Source of the DNA: an uncultured Granulosicoccaceae bacterium
Lineage (GTDB): Bacteria > Pseudomonadota > Gammaproteobacteria > Granulosicoccales > Granulosicoccaceae
Reading direction: 5' to 3'
DNA: 53,176 bases
Assembly: GCA_938005265.1 (NCBI GenBank)
Contig: CALLOA010000171.1
Coordinates: 1 to 53,176, forward strand
In this document: positions 17,448 to 25,674 of the stretch, piece after piece
How positions within the stretch are numbered: the stretch's first letter is position 1
Layout: every line of letters begins with the position of its first letter
Program-made: the position numbers and the translations under genes
The notes under the pieces: model-generated
The model's input: only the letters and a program-made list of their open reading frames with translations
The model's database searches: none
What the model was told of the DNA's origin: nothing

Positions 17448-19010
17448 ATGCACATAGTTATGCTGGCGGCAGAAAACGATGCACTACCTGGTGGCAAGGT
17501 TGGTGGAATCGGCGATGTCATGCGCGATGTACCGCCGGCATTGGCAGCACTCGGGCATGAAATCTCGGTTGTTATGCCAAGCTACGGCTCATTTCATAAA
17601 CTGGCTGGCGCTGAAAAAACGACTTTATTAACAATTAACTTTGCAGGTAACAGCGAACAAATAGAGGTATATCGCCTTCAACACCAGGAAAAACGACAGA
17701 TCAGCTTCTGGATACTTGAACATCCACAATTCAGTATTTGCGGCGAGGGCAAGATTTACTGCAACGATTCAAGCGATGCGCCCTTCGCCTCAGATGCCAC
17801 CAAATTTGCACTCTTTTCTCTCGCAGCCGGCCATCTTATTGTCAACAATTTCCCAGCGCAGCCGGATGCGATTCATTTGCACGATTGGCACACCGCTTTC
17901 CTCGCTATTCTTCGAGCCTATGACAAGACGCTCGAAAAACTGCAAGCCATACCGCTGGTTTACAGCATACACAATCTCGCCATCCAGGGGATTCGCCCAT
18001 TAACAGAAACGGATTCCTCATTGGAGCGTTGGTATACACACCTGGATTATGAAACGAGTACCGTTACCGACCCACGCTGGCCGGATTGTGTGAACCCGAT
18101 GGCAGCAGGTATCAGACTCAGTGATTCAATACACACTGTTTCTCCGGGCTACGCAAAGGAAATACTAAAACCCAGTCGAGTGGCAAGAGATTCCTACTAT
18201 GGTGGCGAGGGGCTGGAAGTGGAACTGACGGAAGCTTTCGATCAGGGCAGATTAACCGGAATATTGAACGGTTGCGATTATCAGGCAAAACCCGCAGCTT
18301 CTCTGGACTGGTCAACGTTACATTTCACCATGCAACGACAGGTGCAGAACTGGATTGCCGAACGACAGGTATTGCGGACTACTGATTATCTGGCTGACCA
18401 ACGACTACTGGCATGGAAAAGCCGCAGCGAACCACGCCATCTGGTTACCAGCATAGGTCGGCTGACGGAGCAGAAAGCACGACTGTTCACTCACGAAGAC
18501 GGGAACGGTACAAACCTCCTCGAACGCCTGCTGTTGTCGCTGGGTCATCGCGGTGTGTTTGTACTGCTGGGTACCGGTGATCCGGAATACGAGCAGCTCT
18601 TCGCCAAGGCAGCCGGGTTACATACCAACTTCCTGTTCCTGAATCACTACTCCGAGAGCCTGGCGCAGTTACTTTATGCCAGCGGCAACCTGTTTCTGAT
18701 GCCCAGCTCATTCGAACCCTGCGGTATCAGCCAGATGCTGGCAATGCGAGCAGGTCAACCCTGCCTTGCGCATGCCGTGGGAGGCTTGCGCGATACCATC
18801 AGGGACCAATCCGATGGTTTTACCTTTTCTGGAAAGGATTTTGACGAGCAAGGTGACAATTTTCTCATGGCTTTCAATGCCACACTAAAATTGCGGGAAC
18901 AACACCCTGTTCAATGGCAGAGAATTTGTGATAATGCTGCCCAGGCGCGGTTCCTCTGGAGCGATTCCGTACAACAATACATCGACAAACTCTACCAGCC
19001 GCACCTTTAA
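17448..19010 (+). CDS. glgA: Glycogen synthase (ADP-glucose type, GT5)
   Basis: A 520-residue starch/glycogen synthase that transfers glucose from ADP-glucose to alpha-1,4-glucan. The N-terminal donor-site motif appears as GGKVGGIGDVMRDVPPALA; the usual KxGGL is KVGGI here. HLHDWHTAF, YSIHNLAIQG and the C-terminal FEPCGISQMLAMRAGQPCLA with VGGLRDT are all family blocks. Length and domain order are normal (GT5 N-domain, GT1-type C-domain). The ATG at 17448 is the first codon of the conserved N-terminus. Together with divergent glgP it covers synthesis and breakdown of the polymer. ADP-glucose pyrophosphorylase and branching enzyme are not in the window. Confidence 0.92.
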   Translation: MHIVMLAAENDALPGGKVGGIGDVMRDVPPALAALGHEISVVMPSYGSFHKLAGAEKTTLLTINFAGNSEQIEVYRLQHQEKRQISFWILEHPQFSICGEGKIYCNDSSDAPFASDATKFALFSLAAGHLIVNNFPAQPDAIHLHDWHTAFLAILRAYDKTLEKLQAIPLVYSIHNLAIQGIRPLTETDSSLERWYTHLDYETSTVTDPRWPDCVNPMAAGIRLSDSIHTVSPGYAKEILKPSRVARDSYYGGEGLEVELTEAFDQGRLTGILNGCDYQAKPAASLDWSTLHFTMQRQVQNWIAERQVLRTTDYLADQRLLAWKSRSEPRHLVTSIGRLTEQKARLFTHEDGNGTNLLERLLLSLGHRGVFVLLGTGDPEYEQLFAKAAGLHTNFLFLNHYSESLAQLLYASGNLFLMPSSFEPCGISQMLAMRAGQPCLAHAVGGLRDTIRDQSDGFTFSGKDFDEQGDNFLMAFNATLKLREQHPVQWQRICDNAAQARFLWSDSVQQYIDKLYQPHL

Positions 19011-19066
19011 CTGCCTGCGGGCAACGTGCTGCGTAAACTTGAAGAACCAGCCTCGACAAATAAGCC

Positions 19067-19630
19067 ATGAATAAATACAGAAAACTCATCCCGGTCATTG
19101 CTGTGATTCTGGTGGCATTCGGTGTCAATCTTGAGCGATTCGGGATTGACCTCGAAGCATTAACTGGCGGCTACAGCCAAAGCCAAAACCCACAGCAATC
19201 CTCTCAGAGTCATTCCGGCAGTGGTGAACAATGGTCCAGTACCCGGCCGGAAATTAACCTTTGGCATGTGTTTGACGGTGAAATCAACAAGCGTGGCAAA
19301 CCAACCGGCTACCATTCCAGACCCGGAGGCAAAGATGCCAGCAATGCGCGAATCAAATCTATAAAATCCAGACCCAATCGCCACGGTGTTTATACAGCCG
19401 ATATAGAAATTCGTGATGGCAATCAATGGAAAGGCAAGTTCTCAAGCTTTTTTCCTGATGCCATGAGTAAAAGCGAAGTGGTTGACGCCATACTGCATGC
19501 TTACAACAACAGCAAAGCACCGGATAAGCAGCCATGGTCCGGGCCATCAGGACATGGCTTCCAGATTCAAGGCTACACCACCTCACGTGGTGGCATAAAC
19601 ACCGCTTTTCCTATCTACGTTAATAATTAG
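19067..19630 (+). CDS. Membrane-anchored EndoU-type nuclease domain protein
   Basis: A 187-residue protein with one N-terminal hydrophobic segment (residues about 7-22), a Ser/Gln-rich linker to about residue 58 and a C-terminal bacterial EndoU-like domain (PF14436). The family signature is clear: [20 protein letters not shown] at 65-84 holds two conserved histidines, His67 and His83. A lysine-rich middle and a final [16 protein letters not shown] follow. EndoU enzymes are metal-dependent or metal-independent RNases and are common as toxin tips of polymorphic and contact-dependent inhibition systems. The N-terminus predicts export or an inner-membrane anchor with the domain in the periplasm. 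There is no large exoprotein and no small immunity-like gene beside it. Its target is unknown. Confidence 0.8.
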   Translation: MNKYRKLIPVIAVILVAFGVNLERFGIDLEALTGGYSQSQNPQQSSQSHSGSGEQWSSTRPEINLWHVFDGEINKRGKPTGYHSRPGGKDASNARIKSIKSRPNRHGVYTADIEIRDGNQWKGKFSSFFPDAMSKSEVVDAILHAYNNSKAPDKQPWSGPSGHGFQIQGYTTSRGGINTAFPIYVNN

Positions 19631-19700
19631 CCCATTAAGCCCGATCAATAACAAAATCCATTTACACACCACATTAACCCGTCAACCCGGATCAAAACTT

Positions 19701-20885
19701 ATGAGAGAAGCCGTTGTAGTTTCCACAGCGCGTACACCCATCGGCCGGGCTTTTCGCGGCTCGCTGAACAATATCAAGTCACCCACCCTGATGGGCCATG
19801 CAATAGAGCATGCCGTGTCACGCGCAGGGGTAGAAGGAAGTGAAGTAGAGGATTGTATTGTTGGAACGGTACTTGGCGCAGGCACAGCCGCGATGAACAT
19901 TGCTCGAAATGCTGCCTGGGCCGGTGGCTTACCCAACAGTGCGGCGGCACAGACCATAGATCGCCAATGTTCGAGTGGTCTGATGGCAATCGGCATGGCA
20001 GCTAAACAGATCATGGTTGACGGCATGGACATCACGGTTGCTGGCGGTCAGGACAATATCTCAGCCGTGCAAGCGCCCTACTTTGACTGGTTATCGAAAG
20101 AGATAGATCCCAATGTAGTTGCAAAGGCTGAACACGCCTATATGCCAATGTTGCAAACCGCCGAAAATGTTTCGCGAGTCTACGATATACCGCGTGACTC
20201 CCAGGATGAGTATGCCCTTACTTCACAGCTACGCACCGCAGCGGCTCAGGAATCCGGCAAATTCGATGACGAAATCGTACCGATTACTGCCACCATGCTT
20301 ACCAGGAACAAGGAGTCCGGGGATGTCACTGAACACCAGGTAACACTGGAAAAAGACGAAGGCAATCGTCCACAGACGCGCCTGGAAGATCTGCAAGGGC
20401 TTAAACCTGTGATTGAAGGTGGAGTTATAACTGCCGGCAATGCCAGCCAATTATCTGACGGTGCTTCAGCCTGTGTAGTGATGGAAAGAAAATTGGCAGA
20501 GCAACGTAATCTGACTCCCTTGGGCATATACCGGGGTTTGGCTGTCGCCGGGAACGCACCCGAGGAAATGGGTATTGGCCCGGTGTACGCGATTCCCAAG
20601 CTGCTAAAACAGCACGGCCTGAAAATCGCCGATATCGGCCTCTGGGAGCTCAATGAAGCCTTTGCATGCCAGGCACTCTACTGTCGGGATAAACTCGGCA
20701 TTGACCCGGAAATCTACAACGTCAACGGAGGCGCTATCAGTATTGGCCACCCTTACGGCATGACAGGAGCGCGGCTGACCGGTCACGCCTTGATTGAAGG
20801 CAAGCGTCGTGGTGCGAGATACGTAGTCGTCACGATGTGTATCGGCGGTGGTATGGGAGCTGCCGGCCTGTTTGAAACAGCCTGA
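19701..20885 (+). CDS. Acetyl-CoA acetyltransferase (thiolase)
   Basis: A 394-residue thiolase of normal length that condenses or cleaves acyl-CoA and acetyl-CoA. The nucleophile is Cys90 in DRQCSSGL. His350 lies in [16 protein letters not shown], the second cysteine Cys380 in MCIGGGMGA, and the conserved NEAFA block precedes them. It stands alone, 70 bases behind the EndoU gene and 208 bases before the hemA-type gene, so its partner enzymes are not indicated. Biosynthetic (acetoacetyl-CoA) versus degradative (3-ketoacyl-CoA) use cannot be decided. Confidence 0.92.
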   Translation: MREAVVVSTARTPIGRAFRGSLNNIKSPTLMGHAIEHAVSRAGVEGSEVEDCIVGTVLGAGTAAMNIARNAAWAGGLPNSAAAQTIDRQCSSGLMAIGMAAKQIMVDGMDITVAGGQDNISAVQAPYFDWLSKEIDPNVVAKAEHAYMPMLQTAENVSRVYDIPRDSQDEYALTSQLRTAAAQESGKFDDEIVPITATMLTRNKESGDVTEHQVTLEKDEGNRPQTRLEDLQGLKPVIEGGVITAGNASQLSDGASACVVMERKLAEQRNLTPLGIYRGLAVAGNAPEEMGIGPVYAIPKLLKQHGLKIADIGLWELNEAFACQALYCRDKLGIDPEIYNVNGGAISIGHPYGMTGARLTGHALIEGKRRGARYVVVTMCIGGGMGAAGLFETA

Positions 20886-20972
20886 CCCGCCGACTTGCCT
20901 GCCTGTAATCTGCTTTGTTGTCAGGAATGTGAAGTAAAGCGCTAAGCACCTTCACTATCTGTGTTCCGTTTC

Positions 20973-20995
20973 AAAAACCGGCCCTATCGGCCGGT
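20973..20995 (-). terminator. GC-rich hairpin with T-run on the minus strand
   Basis: A 7-bp stem (ACCGGCC / GGCCGGT, loop CTATC) is flanked by AAAAA on the plus strand. It therefore reads as a good intrinsic terminator on the minus strand (hairpin followed by TTTTTG). No minus-strand gene ends here, because thiolase and the aminolevulinate synthase gene are both on the plus strand. It may still act weakly behind thiolase, or stop antisense transcription coming from the hemA promoter region. Confidence 0.45.
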
Positions 20996-21093
20996 CGACT
21001 TGCAGATGGGTGCTGTCGTAAAAATGTCAAGACGTGATGATTTGCACTGCTAATCACCTACAAAACCGGCTTACATAAAAGTACAATATAGAG

Positions 21094-22353
21094 ATGATGG
21101 ATTACTCTGAATTTTTCAACCGTGAACTCGAGCGCATCAAAGACGAAGAGCGCTATCGTGTCTTCCAGAACATTGAACGGCTGGCTGGCCGGTTCCCAAA
21201 GGCCCTCTGGTACCCGGAAAAAGCGGTTGAACAGAAAGAAATCACTCTATGGTGTTCAAACGATTATCTGGGTATGGGGCAGAACCCTGAAGTCATAGCA
21301 GCCCTGCAAGGCGCTGCGGAACAATTCGGGGCTGGCGCTGGTGGTACCCGTAACATAGGCGGTACACACAAGCCCATTGTTGAACTGGAACACGAGCTGG
21401 CTGATTTACACGGCAAGGAAGCAGCACTGGTGTTCACATCGGGTTATGTTTCCAATGAAGCATCTATCTCGACGATCGCAAATTTGCTGCCTGATTGTGT
21501 GATTTTCAGCGATCAGCTTAATCACGCTTCGATGATAGCCGGTGTCAGGCAATCCAAAGTTGAAAAGAAGATCTTTCGTCACAATGACACAGCACACCTT
21601 GAGTCCCTGTTGCGCGAACAACCCAAAGAACGGCCAAAATTAATTGTATTTGAATCGGTCTATTCCATGGATGCAGACATAGCTCCGATTGCACGCATTA
21701 CTGAGCTGGCCAAACAATACAATGCCTTCACCTATATCGATGAAGTGCATGCGGTTGGCATGTACGGTCCGCGGGGCGGCGGTGTCAGCGAGCGTGAAGG
21801 CCTGGCGGCCGACATTGACATTATTGAAGGCACAATGGCCAAAGCATTCGGCGTTCTGGGTGGCTACATTACCGGCAAACGCGAAGTCATTGACGCTATC
21901 CGCTCGATCGCTTCTGGTTTTATTTTCACCACCACACTACCACCAGCGCTCGCCTATGCCGCAAGAGTATCCATCAGCCATCTGAAACAGTCGAGAGCTG
22001 AGAGAGAACTGCAGAAATTGCGCGTTGACCAAACGAAACAGGCTCTGGCGGAATCCGGGATACCCATGCTGCCTTCAGAAACCCACATCATTCCGGTATC
22101 GGTTTGCGACGCGGCGCTGTGTAAGAAAGCCAGTGATTTGTTACTGCAAAAACACAGCATTTACATCCAACCTATCAACTATCCCACAGTGCCACGTGGC
22201 ACGGAAAGGCTGAGAATTACGCCGACACCACTACATAGCGAACAAGACGTCGATAAACTTGTTTCGGCTCTAAAGGACGTATGGCAGGAACTGAACCTCG
22301 ACTTTACCGGCAGTCTGGTTAATCCGGAGCTTGAACGCTACACCATTGCATAA
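21094..22353 (+). CDS. hemA: 5-aminolevulinate synthase (C4 pathway)
   Basis: PLP enzyme of the alpha-oxoamine synthase family that makes 5-aminolevulinate from glycine and succinyl-CoA, the first step of tetrapyrrole synthesis in C4-pathway organisms. ALAS-specific features are the N-terminal [47 protein letters not shown] and [15 protein letters not shown]. The PLP lysine is Lys250 in [14 protein letters not shown], and [12 protein letters not shown] and [13 protein letters not shown] complete the set. Length (419) and motifs point to ALAS more than to the related KBL or BioF. The start is ATG 21094 or the adjacent ATG 21097. The gene stands alone. Whether the strain also has the C5 (glutamyl-tRNA) route cannot be seen here. 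Confidence 0.9.
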   Translation: MMDYSEFFNRELERIKDEERYRVFQNIERLAGRFPKALWYPEKAVEQKEITLWCSNDYLGMGQNPEVIAALQGAAEQFGAGAGGTRNIGGTHKPIVELEHELADLHGKEAALVFTSGYVSNEASISTIANLLPDCVIFSDQLNHASMIAGVRQSKVEKKIFRHNDTAHLESLLREQPKERPKLIVFESVYSMDADIAPIARITELAKQYNAFTYIDEVHAVGMYGPRGGGVSEREGLAADIDIIEGTMAKAFGVLGGYITGKREVIDAIRSIASGFIFTTTLPPALAYAARVSISHLKQSRAERELQKLRVDQTKQALAESGIPMLPSETHIIPVSVCDAALCKKASDLLLQKHSIYIQPINYPTVPRGTERLRITPTPLHSEQDVDKLVSALKDVWQELNLDFTGSLVNPELERYTIA

Positions 22354-22375
22354 ACCGATTTACCTTAGCCTCACC

Positions 22376-23449
22376 CTACTCCCACTTAAAAAGCCGGGCT
22401 CCCAGCACCAGGCAAGCCAGCGAGAAACAGGCGAGGTAGATCAAACTTAGTCCCACCTGGGCAAGGCCGTCACCATCGATCATTACCGACCTTGCAGACT
22501 GCACGACGTGCGTTAGCGGCAATATCTGGGCAAACATTCTGATTAAGGGGTGAGCCCCTTCCAGTGAAAACCAGACGCCCGAGAGCATCATCATAGGCCA
22601 GGTAAACAAATTCAGCAGGCCACCGGCAAGCTCCTCGCTAGCGGTCTGCGCGGCCACCAGCAACCCCATGGTGATCAGCGAAAATGCACCAATGAGAAGC
22701 ACCAGAGCAAGTACCAAATAGCTACCATGCATGGTGAAATCAAGAAAAAAATTCGTCCCCAGAAATACCACCCAGGTTATGGCCAGCACCAGCCATAGTC
22801 GGGAAACCACCTGAGCGGTCAGAAACTCCAATGCCCCGAGCGGAGTTGCCTTAAGGCGTTTTAACACACCACTTTTTCTGTATCTGACAATCACATAACC
22901 AACACCGAATAAACAGGTGAACATCATGTTCATGCCCAGCACACCGGGCACAACCCAGTCGACATACCGAACGGCCTTGCCGCTGACAAGCTGTTTGCCA
23001 AAATCACCCGAGCCACTTCCCAACAATATCCGCTCGGTGATGTAACCACCAGGGGACGAATCGTTTATCCAGTACTGTCGCTCGGTCACGTTGACCAGCA
23101 TATCCAGTTGGTGGCGCTCAACCGATTGCACACCGCCAGCAAGTGAATCGACCTGAACAAACCCAAGGTGACGCATGTTAAAAAACGGTGCTGCCTGATC
23201 TGCTGATGGATAGACGCCGATTTTGTAAAGCGCACGATCGTTATCACCGAACAGTACCGCCAGACCGGCAATCAACATGATAGGGAAAATAATATTCCAT
23301 GCCCACGAAGAACGATCACGCAGAAACTCACGGTTGCGCGCAATAAGCACTGCGGCAAAATGTCGAACACTGAAGACTATACTGTCGCTTGTGTTTTCGG
23401 CTTTGGAAGACAGCGCGCTTCGCGGTTTTTGACTGTCTTGTAGCGTCAT
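22376..23449 (-). CDS. ABC-2 type transporter permease
   Basis: A 357-residue membrane subunit of an ABC exporter. It has an N-terminal cytoplasmic segment (RNREFLRDRSSWAWNIIFP), one membrane helix, a large extracytoplasmic domain (about 70-190) and then five or so helices ending near the C-terminus, as in ABC-2 permeases (PF12698/PF01061 style). The segment RKSGVLKRLKATPLGALEFL is the conserved coupling helix region. Its ATG overlaps the stop of the ATPase gene by 4 bases, so the two are translated as a pair. The cargo is unknown; similar pairs export drugs, polyketides or lipids. Confidence 0.85.
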   Translation of the reverse strand: MTLQDSQKPRSALSSKAENTSDSIVFSVRHFAAVLIARNREFLRDRSSWAWNIIFPIMLIAGLAVLFGDNDRALYKIGVYPSADQAAPFFNMRHLGFVQVDSLAGGVQSVERHQLDMLVNVTERQYWINDSSPGGYITERILLGSGSGDFGKQLVSGKAVRYVDWVVPGVLGMNMMFTCLFGVGYVIVRYRKSGVLKRLKATPLGALEFLTAQVVSRLWLVLAITWVVFLGTNFFLDFTMHGSYLVLALVLLIGAFSLITMGLLVAAQTASEELAGGLLNLFTWPMMMLSGVWFSLEGAHPLIRMFAQILPLTHVVQSARSVMIDGDGLAQVGLSLIYLACFSLACLVLGARLFKWE

Positions 23450-24381
23450 GCGCGTAGCTCCTGACCGGTTAGCTCTATAAAAAGATCTTCCAGTGACCGT
23501 GAACGCACCTCAAGACCAGACAGGGGTGTGTTGCTGCCCTGCAGCCAGCGTAAAGTCATATCGATATCAGGTGTGCTGATCTCCACAACTTCCTGTTTTT
23601 CGAGCACTTCCTGTCCCGGAGGAGCTTCTACATCAGCGCCTGGTGTACGACGTTTTTGCCAGTTAGCCAGAGGTAACGCCAGAACAACATCATTAAAACG
23701 ATCAGACAACAGCTCATGCGGCATGCCTTCAGCAATCACTTTTCCGCGATCCATAAACACCAACTCATCACAAAGCAGGCTTGCCTCTTCCATATAGTGA
23801 GTGGTGAGAATGACAGTTTTGCCCCGACTTTTAATACTGTTGACCAATTGCCAGAAATTACGGCGTGCTTGCGGATCCAGCCCGGTTGTTGGTTCATCCA
23901 GAAATACCACATCCGGGTCGTTCACAAGTGCAATGGCAAGCAATAGACGCTGTTTTTGGCCACCACTGAGTTTGCGAGTATCCTGCCCGAGAAATTCCTG
24001 TAGGGCACACTGTTCTATCAGCAGGTCTTCAGGCACAGTTTGTTTGTAGAAGCTCTTGAACAAGCGCAATGCTTCCAGAACGGTGATGTAGTCCTGAATG
24101 GCCGTATGCTGGAACATGATTCCAACGCGTTCCCGAAAACTTTCACCAAGAGCCTGTCCACGATAGAGAATCTCACCGGATGTAGGTGCAACGATACCTT
24201 CGAGCATTTCCACAGTAGTCGTCTTACCCGCACCATTGGGCCCCAAAAGACCGAAACAGGTTCCTTCTTCTATAACCAGGGAAACATCGTTAACAGCCTT
24301 GACCAGACGCTCGGGCTTTTTACGGGAACCCGGCGCCGCAAAATGTTTAACCAGATGGGTTGCTTGCAATACTGCCGACAT
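23446..24381 (-). CDS. ABC transporter ATP-binding protein
   Basis: The nucleotide-binding subunit for the adjacent permease. Walker A is GPNGAGKTT at 47-55 and the signature is LSGGQKQRL at 138-146. Walker B with the switch region is VVFLDEPTTGLDP at 158-170, and the H-loop is ILTTHYMEE. The start chosen is ATG 24381 (MSAVLQATHLVKHF), the usual N-terminus of the family; an in-frame start at 24450 adds 23 unlikely residues. About 60 extra residues at the C-terminus (with EVLEKQEVVEIS) form the accessory domain common in CcmA/NodI-like ATPases. The region upstream contains tandem repeats at 24448 and 24528. Confidence 0.9.
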   Translation of the reverse strand: MSAVLQATHLVKHFAAPGSRKKPERLVKAVNDVSLVIEEGTCFGLLGPNGAGKTTTVEMLEGIVAPTSGEILYRGQALGESFRERVGIMFQHTAIQDYITVLEALRLFKSFYKQTVPEDLLIEQCALQEFLGQDTRKLSGGQKQRLLLAIALVNDPDVVFLDEPTTGLDPQARRNFWQLVNSIKSRGKTVILTTHYMEEASLLCDELVFMDRGKVIAEGMPHELLSDRFNDVVLALPLANWQKRRTPGADVEAPPGQEVLEKQEVVEISTPDIDMTLRWLQGSNTPLSGLEVRSRSLEDLFIELTGQELRA

Positions 24382-24447
24382 CCTGCTTCGGATTCCTTCG
24401 GTTACTGGCCAGAGTACCTGGCTTTTTGAGCTAAAGGCGCTTGCCTG

Positions 24448-24477
24448 CATTGGCCAGCATTGGCCAGCGTTGGCCAG
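24448..24477. repeat. 10-bp tandem repeat, three copies
   Basis: Three head-to-tail copies of CATTGGCCAG, the third with one change (CGTTGGCCAG), lie 67 bases upstream of the ABC ATPase start. Each contains the palindrome TGGCCA. The 10-base period puts the sites on one helix face, so it could be an operator array, or it may simply be slippage. Confidence 0.8.
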
Positions 24478-24527
24478 ACTTCTACGTGACTTTTTCCCGA
24501 CTTATAACAAATCCCGAGCACCGTTGA

Positions 24528-24555
24528 TTGATACTCGAATTTTGATACTCGAATT
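24528..24555. repeat. 14-bp perfect tandem duplication
   Basis: Two identical copies of TTGATACTCGAATT stand side by side in the gap between the divergent ABC-transporter and EamA-transporter genes. TTGATA could serve as a -35 element, but no convincing -10 is placed for it. Confidence 0.85.
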
Positions 24556-24664
24556 GTCGGTCCGGTGACAATGCCTGTTCCGGACTCGTTCTATTATACA
24601 GCGACCGGTCAAAACAAAATGTCTGGCTTTAATCTGTCATCATGGCACCCCACACCTGTATTCC

Positions 24665-25600
24665 ATGACCGAAATATCCGACACTGAAGTCCCACCACAG
24701 AATATCAACCGCGGTATAGCGCTAATCGTCACCGGCCTATTGATCATTCCGGCCATTGATGCGATTGCAAAGTACTTGTCGGACAGTATTCCTACCCTGC
24801 AAATCACGTGGGCGCGATTTCTGTTTCAGTCAATCCTGATGGCGGCGATCGTTCTGTTGCACCACCGGCCGATTGCACTCATCCCAAAGCGCCCGATTAT
24901 TCAACTTATTCGCGGATTATTGCTGGCTTTGGCCACGTTGATATTTTTCTGGAGCCTGAAGTATCTGCCCATTGCAGATGCTATTGCCATCTTCTTTATT
25001 CAACCGTTAATACTGACTCTGTTTTCGGCATTTTTTCTGGGCGAACAAGTGGGATGGCATCGCAGGATCGCAGTACTGACGGGTTTTGTCGGCGCTTTGG
25101 TGATAATCCAGCCAGCCGGCAACAGCTTTCAACCGGCATCGCTGTTACCGGTGTTAACAGCCGTATTTTTTGCTGGCTACATGACTTTGACTCGCGCTAC
25201 TGCCGGCCATGACACTGCCGAGACGGCACAATTTGCAGCAGGGTCCGGTGCGCTGGTTGTCCTGTCAGCAATATTGTTTTTTTGCTCTCTTACACCTTTT
25301 GAATCGTTGCATCCGGTCATGCCCGACCTCACAGAATGGGGTTGGCTTGCATTGCTCGGGGTCATTGCAGCCTTTTGTCATTTACTGGTTGTTAAAGCGA
25401 TGGAACTGGCACCGGCATCGGTACTCGCACCGTTTGCGTACACAGAATTTATAGGAGCAACTCTACTCGGATGGTTGATTTTTAACGACATCCCGAGCTG
25501 GAACACGTGGGCGGGCGCTGCAATCATTGTCGCAAGCGGATTGTATGTTTTTCTGCGTGAACGCAAACTTGATTCCGCTAGTGTCCCTGAAACTTTATAA
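24665..25600 (+). CDS. EamA family (DMT superfamily) transporter
   Basis: A 311-residue inner membrane protein with about ten hydrophobic segments arranged as two EamA repeats of five, the standard plan of drug/metabolite transporters. Recognisable pieces are ARFLFQSILMAAIVLL in the first repeat and AFCHLLVVKAMELAPASVLAPFAYTEFIGATLLGWLIF in the second. The ATG is at 24665. Members export amino acids, nucleosides or other small molecules, and the substrate is not predictable. It converges on the DMGDH-type gene across a 74-base gap. Confidence 0.88.
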   Translation: MTEISDTEVPPQNINRGIALIVTGLLIIPAIDAIAKYLSDSIPTLQITWARFLFQSILMAAIVLLHHRPIALIPKRPIIQLIRGLLLALATLIFFWSLKYLPIADAIAIFFIQPLILTLFSAFFLGEQVGWHRRIAVLTGFVGALVIIQPAGNSFQPASLLPVLTAVFFAGYMTLTRATAGHDTAETAQFAAGSGALVVLSAILFFCSLTPFESLHPVMPDLTEWGWLALLGVIAAFCHLLVVKAMELAPASVLAPFAYTEFIGATLLGWLIFNDIPSWNTWAGAAIIVASGLYVFLRERKLDSASVPETL

Positions 25601-25674
25601 CGACACGCCACACTTTAAACACCACAAATACCGTTGGAAAAAAACGTATAACCAGAACCAGGAGCTTATTTTTA

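Noticed and set aside
19067..19630. Contact-dependent inhibition locus
   Set aside because: The EndoU domain is not attached to a CdiA or Rhs protein, there is no CdiB, and no immunity-like small gene follows.
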